A DNA stretch of 25,068 bases from a virus, in the IMG/VR virus record IMGVR_UViG_3300023180_000370, positions 1-25,068 of that record; one strand, 5' to 3'. Positions 1 to 9,179 of the stretch are shown in pieces. A program made the translations under genes and the position numbers. A model generated the notes under the pieces. That model ran no database searches and had not been told where the DNA came from. It saw only the letters and a list, made by a program, of their open reading frames with translations. Each line of letters opens with the position of its first letter. Position 1 is the first letter of the stretch.

Positions 1-1
1 T

Positions 2-3000
2 TACACAATTAGAATTTATCAAGGCTTTATTAGAGAAAAAGGAACAGCAAATTCTTTAACTAAGGTATTTGATAAATTAGGAAGAACAGCAAATAACGGA
101 ATTAAATTAAAAGAAGAATGGGCATTTAAACTAGGAGAGTTTGGTGGTAGTGATCAGTCAAATAATATTGAAATTCAATTACAAACTGATCAATTTAAGA
201 TAAACCCACAACCGGTTATTGTAACTGAAACAGCACAAGGAAATTTTGCTGATAGATATTATAGAGTTGACGGATCAGATTTCTTATATGCTCCTGTACC
301 ATATACTACATCTATTAATGCAACAGCAAGTGATGTTGTTCAGAAAACTGCAGGTTATGTAAAGAACACTCAGGTAAAATACATTGTAAAGAATAGAGAT
401 GATATTCTAAATATTGACATAAACAACATCAATGAAAATGACCACATTTGGGTAACATTTGACAATACTTCGTGGACAGTTCTAAGAATTAATTATGTTC
501 CAGAACTTGTCATGACAGACATTGCAGCGAACAAAACTACAATCACAATTACTTTTAATAAAAGGCACGGGCTGGCTGTAGGAGATATCATCGGATTAAC
601 TGACTTGGGAGATATCACTGGATTCCAAAAAATTACTTCAGTTGATGCATTTCATATTTCTTTTGAGATATCTACAGCAACGGCAGAAATAGGTTTTGAA
701 CCAAGTTCTATAAAATATCCGATATTGCTAACCAAGGCAAGATTTGACGATTATACTTCTATTGATGTAGAACATCTTGCTTTACTATCAACTGGTTCAA
801 AACTTTTTGTTGATAAAAATGAAAACGGTTTATGGGAAGTTGTACAAAAAAATAAACAATATTCTCCTAAGAAACTTATCAACTACGGAACAAGCACACC
901 TTTAAACGCAGGCAAAAAAGTAGTTTATGCTGAAGTCAGAAAACAGATTTTAAGTTCAATTACAGGTTCTGGAATAGTTGTTTGTTATTTAGAAACAACA
1001 GCAGGATTAGATGTAAAACAAATATTAGAACCACCTGCTTCCTTTAGAGCAACAACTACTGGAACCTTTGGACAGGAGGTTGCATTAAGTCCTGACAACG
1101 AATGGTTGGTAATTGGTGCTCCTTATGCTAGTGGAATTAGAAGCAATTATCAAGGAGTGTTCAGTTCGATAGAAAATTATTCAGCCGGAGACATTGTTCT
1201 TTATGCTGGACAACTATGGAAAGCAAATACTTCTATTATCGGCGATGGAAGCACCATTAACGTTTATAGTGATGATTGGGAAATTGTTAAAAATGTACAA
1301 GCACTAGAGACAGGAACTAATGAAGGCTACGAACAGCAGGGAATGATTTCTGTATATAGGTATGTTGGTAATCAATGGACATTACAGGATAACTTTGTAA
1401 GTCCAAGAGCCGACGGTGATAAACTATTTGGTAGTAAGATAGCACTTGCAAAAAATGGCAGCAATTATTCTATGGTAGTTTCTGCACCAGGAGCAAGCGA
1501 AGAAAAGGGAAGAGTTTATACTTACATCTATGATGCAACGGACGGTTGGGTACTAGATCAAAATTCTGATTATAAAGGAACTTACGAACCAGGTGGAACA
1601 TTCGCAGCCACTGAAATGAAACCAGGTAGAACTTACACCATTACTTCATCTGGTACTACTAATTTTAGTCTTGTAGGTGCTCCAAGCAATACTCCGGGAA
1701 CGGTGTTTGTTTCTTTAGGACCGACAGAAGGAACAGGAACAGTAACTCAACAAACATTCTATCCTAAAGATAGTGTTGTATATTATGCTGGTAATTTATG
1801 GAAAGCATTAGCAGATAATGAAGGTGACGGCAGTACAATTACAATAGAGTCTTCGGATTGGATTAAACTAGATAGCATTAATACGTTAACATCTTTACCT
1901 CAAAGTGTTAGCATCGAAGATGATGGTTCTACCTTAGCAACAGGAATTTTAACTAATTCGCAGTTGGCAGAACTTATTAAAGCCGGAGATAAATTTGGTA
2001 GTTCTGTTGCATTAGATTATACAGGAAACACTCTTGTAATCAGTGCTGTGGAAGCCGATGGACAATATTTTGCAAACTATAGAGGAAACTGGCAGGCAAA
2101 CTTTGAATACATCCAAGGAGATGTTGTAAAATATCAAAACGGTTATCATAGATTAGACAACATAGGTAGTAATGCAGTTGGGCCTGACAGTTCAATCAGA
2201 AGTTATAACCAAGCACCTGATAGCGGTTATCCGTGGGTCAATGTCGGCGACAGTTCGTCAGAATCTGTGGGTAAAGTTTTCATCTATAAGAAAAATGAAC
2301 TAGGATATTATTATCTAATACAAACTATCACGGCAGACTCATTAGCAGAAATTAGTGATCTGGCACAAACGGAAACCATTAACAGCGGAGATCAATTAGG
2401 CTATGCTGTATCAATCGATCACAGCGGTAATACCTTAGTAATTACAAGTCCTAAAGCAGATAGAAACTATCAGAATCAAGGAAGTGCTTACATCTTTAAG
2501 TTTGAAACAGATTCTAGCGAAAATAGATTTAGATTAAAACAAAAAATTGATAGTTACGGAAAATATCCAAACGAATATTTTGGACAAAGTGTTTCTATAT
2601 CACCTAGCACAAATAAAATAGTTGTAGGTGCAAATAATACAGGATATAATTTACCAATTAGATTTGACGAAAGTCAGACATCCTTTGATAATTCCAGAAC
2701 AACATTTAAAACATATGGTGGTTATTCTGGAGCAGTTTATGTTTATGAGAAAAAAGGAGATCTATATTTCCTAGCAGAAAAACTACAAGATGATCTTTCT
2801 CTCAACGAATCTTTTGGTTATTCGGTTCATGCTTCTGCGGATATTATTTTAGTTGGATCGCCAGATTACATTGAACCAACTACTCACGGAGCAACATTAG
2901 ATTTTAGCGGAACTACGGTTGGAATGGTTAGACTGTTTAGAAAACAGTTAGGTATTAATTCTTTAGAAGTAATCGGCCAACAAACAAATAAAGTTGATTT

Positions 3001-6000
3001 GTCATCTATTAAGAGAATTGCACTTTATGATGCAACAACAGACACAAAGATACAAGATCTTGAAGTATATGATCCTGCTAAACTAAAAATTTTAAGAGAA
3101 GCAGAAAGAGAATTATCATTTAAAACACCATATGATCCTGCAACATACAATGTAGGTATTGATGGAGTTACAGTTGATTCAAGTGTTGCTTGGTACGATA
3201 AGAACGTTGGAAAGTTATGGTGGAATATTTCAACAGCCAAGTGGATAGATTATGAACAAGGCGATACTGCTTATAGATTAGCGAACTGGGGTAAACAAGC
3301 CGAGGGTTCTAGCATCGATGTTTACGAATGGGTAGAATCACCATTGTTACCGAGTGAATGGTCATCTGTAGCAGATTCGACCGAAGGATTACAATTAGGA
3401 ATAAGTGGTCAACCATTATATCCTGATGATACAGTTTATAGTTATAAAGAATTTTTAAATGTAAACACGGGTCTAGTTACTGAAACAAAATATTATTACT
3501 GGGTAAAAAGTAAGACAACAATTCCTTCAAACATGAAGGGTAGAACGATTTCATCGGCATCTGTTGCACTATCGATTAGTGATCCGTCAACTGTTGGAAA
3601 TACCTATATCGCATTGGCTGATACAAATAAAGTATTTTTCTATAATTATAAAGCAATTGTATCCAACGATACAACAATTTTAAATATAGAACACTATATT
3701 GACAGAAGTGCTAAGAATGCAATCCATAATGAATATCAATTATTAACTGAAGGAGTTGCTGACAGCATTCCACCTAAGAAATTAGAAACAAAATGGATTG
3801 ACAGTTTAATAGGCTATGACAAACAAGGAAATAGAGTTCCTGATCCTGCCATACCTGCAAAACAACAATTTGGAGTTGGTTTCAGACCAAGACAAAGCAT
3901 GTTTGTTAATAGAAAACAAATTCTAAAACAAACTATAGAGACAATCAATGGAATTCTTACAAAACAGCCATTCGCTAACATTATTAGTTTTGACAATTTA
4001 AGTTTATTTGATGCACAGCCTGATACTAGTTTATATCTATATGACGTCAGTGTATCAACACTAATTGATTTAGAAACTGTTGGTACGGTTAGAGTGGAGC
4101 AAGCACAACTTTCTCCTAACATTATAGATAACGAGATCAGTTCTATTAACATTGTTAATTCGGGCTTTGGTTATAGACCACAAGAAATATTTGATCAAGA
4201 AATTGCAGGAGTGTATGCAGGACCTGCTGTTACTATTGACGGTGACGGTACTGGTGCAGAGGCAGTGTGTCATATCGACGGACAGGGAAGAATCATTGCT
4301 GTTGTCGTTACTAAACCGGGTAAAAATTATACATATGCAAATGTTTCCGTAAGAAGATTTTCTGTATTGGTGGAAACAGATAATACAGCAAATAATTATT
4401 GGTCCATCTATGCTTGGGATGATGTTAGAAAATCTTTCTTTAGAAGTTCATCACAGGGCTTTGATACTAGAAAATATTGGAGTTATATTGATTGGTGGAA
4501 AACAGGATATGGTCCTACATCCAGAGTGACGAAGGAAATATCAGATGTTTCTAAGGAACCGACGATCATTACTGAGATCGGTGATCTTATTAGAATAAAA
4601 GAATATGGATCTGGCGGTTGGGCCGTGTTTGAAAAATTATCAGATACTAGTAATGTTCCTTTAGGAAATTATCAACTTGTTGGAAGATTTAATGGAACGA
4701 TACAATTATCTAACACATTATACGATATCACAACAAGCGGTGTAGGTTTTGATAATAACGTGAGCTTTGACACAGGGCTATACGATTTAGAACCAACAAC
4801 AGAATTAAGAAATATATTTAAGGCAGTCAAGGAAGATATTTTTGTTGGGGATTATGATATTCATTGGAATGAAATATTCTTTAATTGTGTTAGATATGTA
4901 ATGTACGAACAAACTTATGTTGACTGGGCATTTAAGACAAGTTTCTTGAATGCTATACACAATGTTGGTGACTTTAAAACAACTAATAATTATAAAAACG
5001 ATAACTTAGAAAGTTTTGAAAGTTACATCAATGAAGTAAAACCATATCGAACAACTGTTAGAGAATATGTAAGTAGATACGATTCTATTCAGAACAATCC
5101 TATTTCAACAACAGACTTTGATTTACCAACTGTATATTCTCAGGAGTTGGGTAAGTTTAGTACCATAAATGAATTTAGTACAGAATTAAATTCTTATCCT
5201 TGGAAATACTGGCTTGACAATAACGGATATAGTATTACTCAAATTGTTATATCAAAACAAGGAAGTGGTTACACGAGTGCTCCTAAAGTAGTAATTGAGG
5301 GTAACGGTTCTGGTGCGATTGCACAGGCATTTGTTTCCAATGGTAAAGTTTCTGGTGTTAGAATGATACAGACTGGATCAGGATATACCAAGACACCTAC
5401 AATTTCGTTGGTTGGTGGTAATGGTAGTTCAACGGATATTGCAAAAGCAGTAGCAATTCTTGGTGAAACAAAAGTTAGAACATTTGATATTAATATTAAA
5501 TTTGACAGAATAAACAAAACTGGATATTATACTAATTTTACAGACACTCAAACATTTACAGCAAATGGGCAGACAGCAAGATTTGAATTAAAATATGCTC
5601 CTACCAGAGATAAGTCAAAAATTACTATTACTAAAAACAACGGCGTTGTTTTAGGAAGTGATTATACTATTAGTCTTTATAAAAATAGTACAGAGGACTT
5701 TAATATTCTTAGAGGAAGAATTGTTTTCAATGTTGCACCGGACGTTGGCGATGTTATAAAAGTAACCTATGAAAAGAATGATGAATTATTTGACGCAGTT
5801 AATAGAATTAACAAATACTATGCTCCGGTAGAAGGAATGAAAGGAGATGACTTGAGTCAATTAATGACCGGAGTTGACTTCGGAGGTGTTCAGATTCAAG
5901 GAACCACATTTGATGTAACTGGAGGTTGGGACGCACTTCCTTGGTTTACTGACAGTTGGGATAGTGTTGAGTCAGCAGCAGATTACTACGTTGTATGTGA

Positions 6001-8500
6001 CGGAAGCACAAATGAAGTAACACTTCCATACGTTCCAGCAAGCGGAACATCAATTAACATCTACTTGAAGCGTGCTGGCGAAAGTAGACTTCCAACCATT
6101 GATAACTTACAGTATAGTGAGTCTGTTGCAAATCCTCCTGTACAAAGAATTGATGATCCTAATTATACAGATGCTTGGGATAGTTCTGTTCAAACCAATC
6201 CACATGCACAAATGCCAACATTTATTGGTGACGGTTCAACGAGTGTTGTTGAAATAGGAAGATACATCACAACCAATGACGGTGATATTTTAATATTTAG
6301 ACCTCAGGAAAGTGATGGTAGTGTAACAATTACTGATCCTAACATTGTTGATACAAATATAAGTGGCGGAACTTTATCGGCAATCGATCAAGCATACATA
6401 ACTGCTTCAGGAATTTCAGCAGAAGAAATAAAAATCGAAGGCGGAAGATTTATAGGACCCGATCAAGTTCCTGCAACAGAAGAAAACATTCCTGGACAGG
6501 TACTAGATAGTCTTAGCATTAAAGTTTATCAAACAACCAATGACGGTGTTGCTCCGATACAATCAAAAGTTATTATTTCGGACGGATCAACAACGATATT
6601 CGATACCGGACAGAAAGTTTTTGAAGAGAAATCTGTGATAGTTTATGTTGACGGAATTAGAAAAGAACTAGGAACAGATTATGATATAGTAGGGGATAGA
6701 ACTGTAGAATTTATTACGGCACCTGATGCTGATAAGAAGATTGAAATTATTTCTATAGGACTAGGCGGAGTTTCGTTGTTAGACTATCAAGAATTTGTAG
6801 CAGATGGTGAGACAGGTTTATTCTTAACAAATGCTTCTTATGAATTAACAAGCAATGTGTTCGTTACAGTTAACGGTGCTGAAACAGATGTACAGTTTAC
6901 AAATAGTACCGGAGTTGTAGATACTGTTGGAAGAACATTGGTACAGTTTGGAAATGTTCCTTCTGTAAATTCTATAATCAAAATTATTTCAATAGGTTCT
7001 TCAACAGACGTTGATTCTAGCAATTTATCAATTATAAGAGTGAATAAGCAAACAACAATCTACAACGGAGTTGATAGAAATTATAATCTAGATAATTTTG
7101 TTGAATTAACAAGAGAGAGTTCTTTGTCTTCAATGATTGTTGAAGTTAATGATGTTAAATTAAAAGGACCTGATACTCTATACGAAATATATGACGGAAC
7201 AACTAATTCTTATACGCTAGGACAAGATCCTAACGAATCTGCAGGTGCAATTCTTTCTGCAAACATAAAAGTCTTTGTTAATGGTCAAAGAAAAACATTT
7301 ATTCAAGATTATGTTTACGATGGTACATCGAAAGTATTAACATTTACAGCAGGTCTTCTTAACACAGGCGATGTAATTAAAATTGAAAACGATTTAAGAA
7401 GTGAATACTCGATTAGCAACGGCGATATTGTAATTTCAGATGGTGTTTCTTTAACTAGCGGTGATGAAATTGTTATTACTTGGTTTAATGAATATCCTAG
7501 CATGAAGATAGTAAGCGATGTTACTGTTGGCGGAAAGGTCAATTATCAACTACCATTTGTTCCTTTAGGAGTTGATTATGTTTGGGTTTACAAGAATGGT
7601 ATTAAACTAATACAGGATATTGATTATCACGTGTCATTGCCTAGAGGAGTTGTATACCTTGAAACAGCAAACACGGATGCTGATACGATTAGCATTACCA
7701 CATTTGGTGCTGACATTTACAGATTACCTAGTGCTTATGAAATTAATAAGGACATGTTAAATGTTTATAGATACAATCGTTATAGCAAAAATGAAGTTAA
7801 ACTTGCTAAGAATTTAAATTACTACGATCAAACAATTGAGGTAACGAGTGCTACTAATTTATATCAACCAATAAGAAACAGAAATATTCCAGGAGTTGTT
7901 GAAATAAATGGAGAAAAAATTGAGTATATGACACTCACCGGGAATGTCCTCGGACAACTAAGACGTGGTGTACAAGGAACATCGATTAGGGAACTACACA
8001 GCATTGATGATCCGGTAGTAGATTTAGGACCACAGGAGGTCTTACCGTATTCAGAAACACAGGATAGAACCGATTTTGTTAGTGATGGAAGTAGTTTATT
8101 GATCGGACCCCTGGATTTTGTTCCAAACAAGTCCACAACAGGTACATGGAGTGCCACTAGTATTCCATCGGATTATGGTAGATGCGATATAGTTGAAGTG
8201 TTTGTGGGCGGAAAAAGACTTAGAAAAACACCTCTTACGGTGTTTGACGAGTCAATTGGAGCAACAAGCCCAAGCGGAGATAAAGAATTGGAAGCGGAAT
8301 TTTCAGTAAATGGAACCGATCCATACATTAGATTAACCGTTCCTGCGAGTGCTGGAACTAGAATAACTGTGATAAAAAGGACAGGACAAGCATGGTATGA
8401 TAGAGGCACAAACACTGCTAGTGCTGGAGTAACGCTACTTGCTAACAATACTCCAATTAGTAAGTTCATTGCTGCCAAGAGTACCAAGTTACCTGAATAA
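2..8500 (+). CDS. Giant virion structural protein with FG-GAP and beta-sandwich repeats (5' end missing)
   Basis: The reading frame is open from base 2, so the gene enters from the left edge. The ATG at 512 is internal: bases 2-511 translate in the same frame without a stop into similar sequence. At least 2832 residues are present. In order I see: an N-terminal mixed beta region; six FG-GAP-like repeats (about residues 355-960) with two or three inserted modules of the type GDIVLYAGQLWKA...DDW; a W/Y-rich middle; GSGYT-type glycine repeats (bases 4140-4350 and 5240-5465); a tandem beta-sandwich series with DGST...VNG...DY...GD.I.I (5550-8230); and near the end an INGEKIEY...RGVQGT module (about 7830-7980). 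No transmembrane segment or enzyme motif was seen. Its position just before the fibre genes suggests a baseplate or tail-tip protein that contacts the host surface. I am sure it is one large structural protein; its exact place in the virion is inferred. Confidence 0.85.
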   Translation, partial: YTIRIYQGFIREKGTANSLTKVFDKLGRTANNGIKLKEEWAFKLGEFGGSDQSNNIEIQLQTDQFKINPQPVIVTETAQGNFADRYYRVDGSDFLYAPVPYTTSINATASDVVQKTAGYVKNTQVKYIVKNRDDILNIDINNINENDHIWVTFDNTSWTVLRINYVPELVMTDIAANKTTITITFNKRHGLAVGDIIGLTDLGDITGFQKITSVDAFHISFEISTATAEIGFEPSSIKYPILLTKARFDDYTSIDVEHLALLSTGSKLFVDKNENGLWEVVQKNKQYSPKKLINYGTSTPLNAGKKVVYAEVRKQILSSITGSGIVVCYLETTAGLDVKQILEPPASFRATTTGTFGQEVALSPDNEWLVIGAPYASGIRSNYQGVFSSIENYSAGDIVLYAGQLWKANTSIIGDGSTINVYSDDWEIVKNVQALETGTNEGYEQQGMISVYRYVGNQWTLQDNFVSPRADGDKLFGSKIALAKNGSNYSMVVSAPGASEEKGRVYTYIYDATDGWVLDQNSDYKGTYEPGGTFAATEMKPGRTYTITSSGTTNFSLVGAPSNTPGTVFVSLGPTEGTGTVTQQTFYPKDSVVYYAGNLWKALADNEGDGSTITIESSDWIKLDSINTLTSLPQSVSIEDDGSTLATGILTNSQLAELIKAGDKFGSSVALDYTGNTLVISAVEADGQYFANYRGNWQANFEYIQGDVVKYQNGYHRLDNIGSNAVGPDSSIRSYNQAPDSGYPWVNVGDSSSESVGKVFIYKKNELGYYYLIQTITADSLAEISDLAQTETINSGDQLGYAVSIDHSGNTLVITSPKADRNYQNQGSAYIFKFETDSSENRFRLKQKIDSYGKYPNEYFGQSVSISPSTNKIVVGANNTGYNLPIRFDESQTSFDNSRTTFKTYGGYSGAVYVYEKKGDLYFLAEKLQDDLSLNESFGYSVHASADIILVGSPDYIEPTTHGATLDFSGTTVGMVRLFRKQLGINSLEVIGQQTNKVDLSSIKRIALYDATTDTKIQDLEVYDPAKLKILREAERELSFKTPYDPATYNVGIDGVTVDSSVAWYDKNVGKLWWNISTAKWIDYEQGDTAYRLANWGKQAEGSSIDVYEWVESPLLPSEWSSVADSTEGLQLGISGQPLYPDDTVYSYKEFLNVNTGLVTETKYYYWVKSKTTIPSNMKGRTISSASVALSISDPSTVGNTYIALADTNKVFFYNYKAIVSNDTTILNIEHYIDRSAKNAIHNEYQLLTEGVADSIPPKKLETKWIDSLIGYDKQGNRVPDPAIPAKQQFGVGFRPRQSMFVNRKQILKQTIETINGILTKQPFANIISFDNLSLFDAQPDTSLYLYDVSVSTLIDLETVGTVRVEQAQLSPNIIDNEISSINIVNSGFGYRPQEIFDQEIAGVYAGPAVTIDGDGTGAEAVCHIDGQGRIIAVVVTKPGKNYTYANVSVRRFSVLVETDNTANNYWSIYAWDDVRKSFFRSSSQGFDTRKYWSYIDWWKTGYGPTSRVTKEISDVSKEPTIITEIGDLIRIKEYGSGGWAVFEKLSDTSNVPLGNYQLVGRFNGTIQLSNTLYDITTSGVGFDNNVSFDTGLYDLEPTTELRNIFKAVKEDIFVGDYDIHWNEIFFNCVRYVMYEQTYVDWAFKTSFLNAIHNVGDFKTTNNYKNDNLESFESYINEVKPYRTTVREYVSRYDSIQNNPISTTDFDLPTVYSQELGKFSTINEFSTELNSYPWKYWLDNNGYSITQIVISKQGSGYTSAPKVVIEGNGSGAIAQAFVSNGKVSGVRMIQTGSGYTKTPTISLVGGNGSSTDIAKAVAILGETKVRTFDINIKFDRINKTGYYTNFTDTQTFTANGQTARFELKYAPTRDKSKITITKNNGVVLGSDYTISLYKNSTEDFNILRGRIVFNVAPDVGDVIKVTYEKNDELFDAVNRINKYYAPVEGMKGDDLSQLMTGVDFGGVQIQGTTFDVTGGWDALPWFTDSWDSVESAADYYVVCDGSTNEVTLPYVPASGTSINIYLKRAGESRLPTIDNLQYSESVANPPVQRIDDPNYTDAWDSSVQTNPHAQMPTFIGDGSTSVVEIGRYITTNDGDILIFRPQESDGSVTITDPNIVDTNISGGTLSAIDQAYITASGISAEEIKIEGGRFIGPDQVPATEENIPGQVLDSLSIKVYQTTNDGVAPIQSKVIISDGSTTIFDTGQKVFEEKSVIVYVDGIRKELGTDYDIVGDRTVEFITAPDADKKIEIISIGLGGVSLLDYQEFVADGETGLFLTNASYELTSNVFVTVNGAETDVQFTNSTGVVDTVGRTLVQFGNVPSVNSIIKIISIGSSTDVDSSNLSIIRVNKQTTIYNGVDRNYNLDNFVELTRESSLSSMIVEVNDVKLKGPDTLYEIYDGTTNSYTLGQDPNESAGAILSANIKVFVNGQRKTFIQDYVYDGTSKVLTFTAGLLNTGDVIKIENDLRSEYSISNGDIVISDGVSLTSGDEIVITWFNEYPSMKIVSDVTVGGKVNYQLPFVPLGVDYVWVYKNGIKLIQDIDYHVSLPRGVVYLETANTDADTISITTFGADIYRLPSAYEINKDMLNVYRYNRYSKNEVKLAKNLNYYDQTIEVTSATNLYQPIRNRNIPGVVEINGEKIEYMTLTGNVLGQLRRGVQGTSIRELHSIDDPVVDLGPQEVLPYSETQDRTDFVSDGSSLLIGPLDFVPNKSTTGTWSATSIPSDYGRCDIVEVFVGGKRLRKTPLTVFDESIGATSPSGDKELEAEFSVNGTDPYIRLTVPASAGTRITVIKRTGQAWYDRGTNTASAGVTLLANNTPISKFIAAKSTKLPE
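1066..2880 (+). repeat. Six FG-GAP-like protein repeats
   Basis: Repeated units begin near 1066, 1425, 1990, 2392, 2574 and 2810. Each starts with F/LG followed by a short strand and a loop with DNxxLVIGAP, GNTLVISA, GNTLVITSP or NKIVVGAN, and several end in a GxVYVY/GSAYIF strand. The G-A-P or G-S-P turn after a hydrophobic strand is typical of FG-GAP blades that build integrin-type beta-propellers. These are protein-level repeats; the DNA copies are diverged. The fold is inferred from motif spacing only. Confidence 0.7.
1170..1290 (+). other. CBM5/12-like aromatic module inserted between FG-GAP repeats
   Basis: The encoded segment reads YSAGDIVLYAGQLWKA, then a GDGST loop, and ends in DDWEIV. 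A related copy lies at about 1755-1870 (YPKDSVVYYAGNLWKA ... GDGST ... SDWIKL), and a looser one at about 2100-2260 (GDVVKYQNGYHRL ... YPWVNV). The pattern Y..GD.V.Y.G..W.A...W..V is that of small chitin/cellulose-binding modules of the CBM5/12 type. Sugar binding is inferred from the pattern and not demonstrated. Confidence 0.45.
4140..5465 (+). repeat. GSGYT-type glycine-rich repeats (two clusters)
   Basis: Cluster one (about 4140-4350) encodes VNSGFGYRPQ ... VTIDGDGTGAEAV ... VVTKPGKNYTYANV. Cluster two (about 5240-5465) encodes ISKQGSGYTSAPKVVIEG ... GSGAIAQAFV ... IQTGSGYTKTPTISLVGG. Each unit is a strand, a GSGY turn, a strand ending in a GxGxGA loop, and another strand. This unit is common in large structural proteins of marine phages. 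The two clusters are separated by about 900 bases of unrelated W/Y-rich sequence. Confidence 0.6.
5550..8230 (+). repeat. Tandem beta-sandwich repeats in the C-terminal third of the giant protein
   Basis: About eight related units start near 5550, 5994, 6222, 6572, 6793, 7050-7190, 7530 and 8078. The shared plan is DG.T..F.L...........I.V.VNG......DY........I.F..AP..GD.I.I. Clear examples are at 6572-6760 (VYVDGIRKELGTDYDI) and 7265-7390 (VFVNGQRKTFIQDYVY). Unit length varies from roughly 27 truncated residues to about 75. This is likely a rod or stalk of Ig-like or other beta domains. Confidence 0.6.
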
Positions 8501-8503
8501 ATA
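8496..8503 (+). promoter_or_regulatory. Late-promoter-like octamer AATAAATA
   Basis: AATAAATA differs from the T4 late promoter TATAAATA only at the first base. It overlaps the stop codon of the giant gene. With T4 geometry (octamer at -13 to -6) transcription would start near 8509, inside the ATG at 8508. That would favour the ATG at 8529 for the next gene. It is the weakest of the five sites because the other four all read GATAAATA. Confidence 0.4.
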
Positions 8504-8507
8504 CACT

Positions 8508-9176
8508 ATGAAACGTGAAGAGAAAGATATGCCAAAGGAAAACATGCAAGATAAACAGATACCTAAACCTGCTGTAAATGAGACCGGAGGGTTTCATTTT
8601 GAAGGACACATTAAGATTTTTGACCCAGAAACTGGAGAAGTTTTCCAGGATAAGCGTAATGCTATTCACTATGAGAATATGAGCGTTGCTATGGTGCAAT
8701 CACTGTCAAATCAGGGATTAGGAACACTTTATGAAATGGCGTTTGGATCAGGAGGTACGACAGTTGATCCTACAGGTTTAATCACGTATCTTACTCCAAA
8801 CACAGTTGGTATTAATTCAAGTTTATACAATCAAACATATAAAAAAGTTATCGATCAAAATGCAACAACAAACGTTGATCCAACTAGAAATAAAATGGAA
8901 ATTAGGCACGTTAGTGGAGCAACATACAGTGATATCGTTGTAAGTTGTTTGCTAGATTATGGTGAACCGGACGATCAGGAAGCATTTGATAATAGTGTAA
9001 ATCTAGATGGTAACTTTGTTTTTGACGAATTAGGCTTAAAATCATATAATCCTAACGGAGACGGCAAATTATTAACACACGTAATTTTCCATCCTGTGCA
9101 AAAATCCTTGAACAGGCTACTACAAATTGATTATACGATACGAGTTCAAAGTTTAACAGGTTTTAACGAGGGGTAA
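8508..9176 (+). CDS. Tail/baseplate-associated protein, unknown role
   Basis: A 222-residue protein from ATG 8508. An in-frame ATG at 8529, preceded by the purine-rich GAAGAGAAAGAT, is an equally plausible start and fits better if the late promoter just upstream is used. The N-terminus is charged and Met/Lys/Glu-rich, then comes a compact mixed domain with HIKIFDPETGEVFQDKRN, a GLGTLYEMAFGSGG turn and a C-terminal HVIFHPVQKSLNRLLQIDY strand pair. No enzyme motif, signal peptide or membrane segment is visible. It lies 7 bases after the giant protein and 3 bases before the first fibre, so it is probably a connector between baseplate and fibre or another small tail protein. I do not recognise a named family. 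Confidence 0.7.
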   Translation: MKREEKDMPKENMQDKQIPKPAVNETGGFHFEGHIKIFDPETGEVFQDKRNAIHYENMSVAMVQSLSNQGLGTLYEMAFGSGGTTVDPTGLITYLTPNTVGINSSLYNQTYKKVIDQNATTNVDPTRNKMEIRHVSGATYSDIVVSCLLDYGEPDDQEAFDNSVNLDGNFVFDELGLKSYNPNGDGKLLTHVIFHPVQKSLNRLLQIDYTIRVQSLTGFNEG

Positions 9177-9179
9177 TAG

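Noticed and set aside
512-514. ATG at 512 as the start of the giant protein
   Set aside because: The same frame stays open from base 2 with similar composition and no ribosome site is seen before 512, so it is an internal methionine.
4070-4273. Minus-strand open frame of 67 codons and other short opposite-strand frames
   Set aside because: All lie inside strong plus-strand genes with repetitive, low-complexity translations and no ribosome site or promoter. They are shadows of the real genes.
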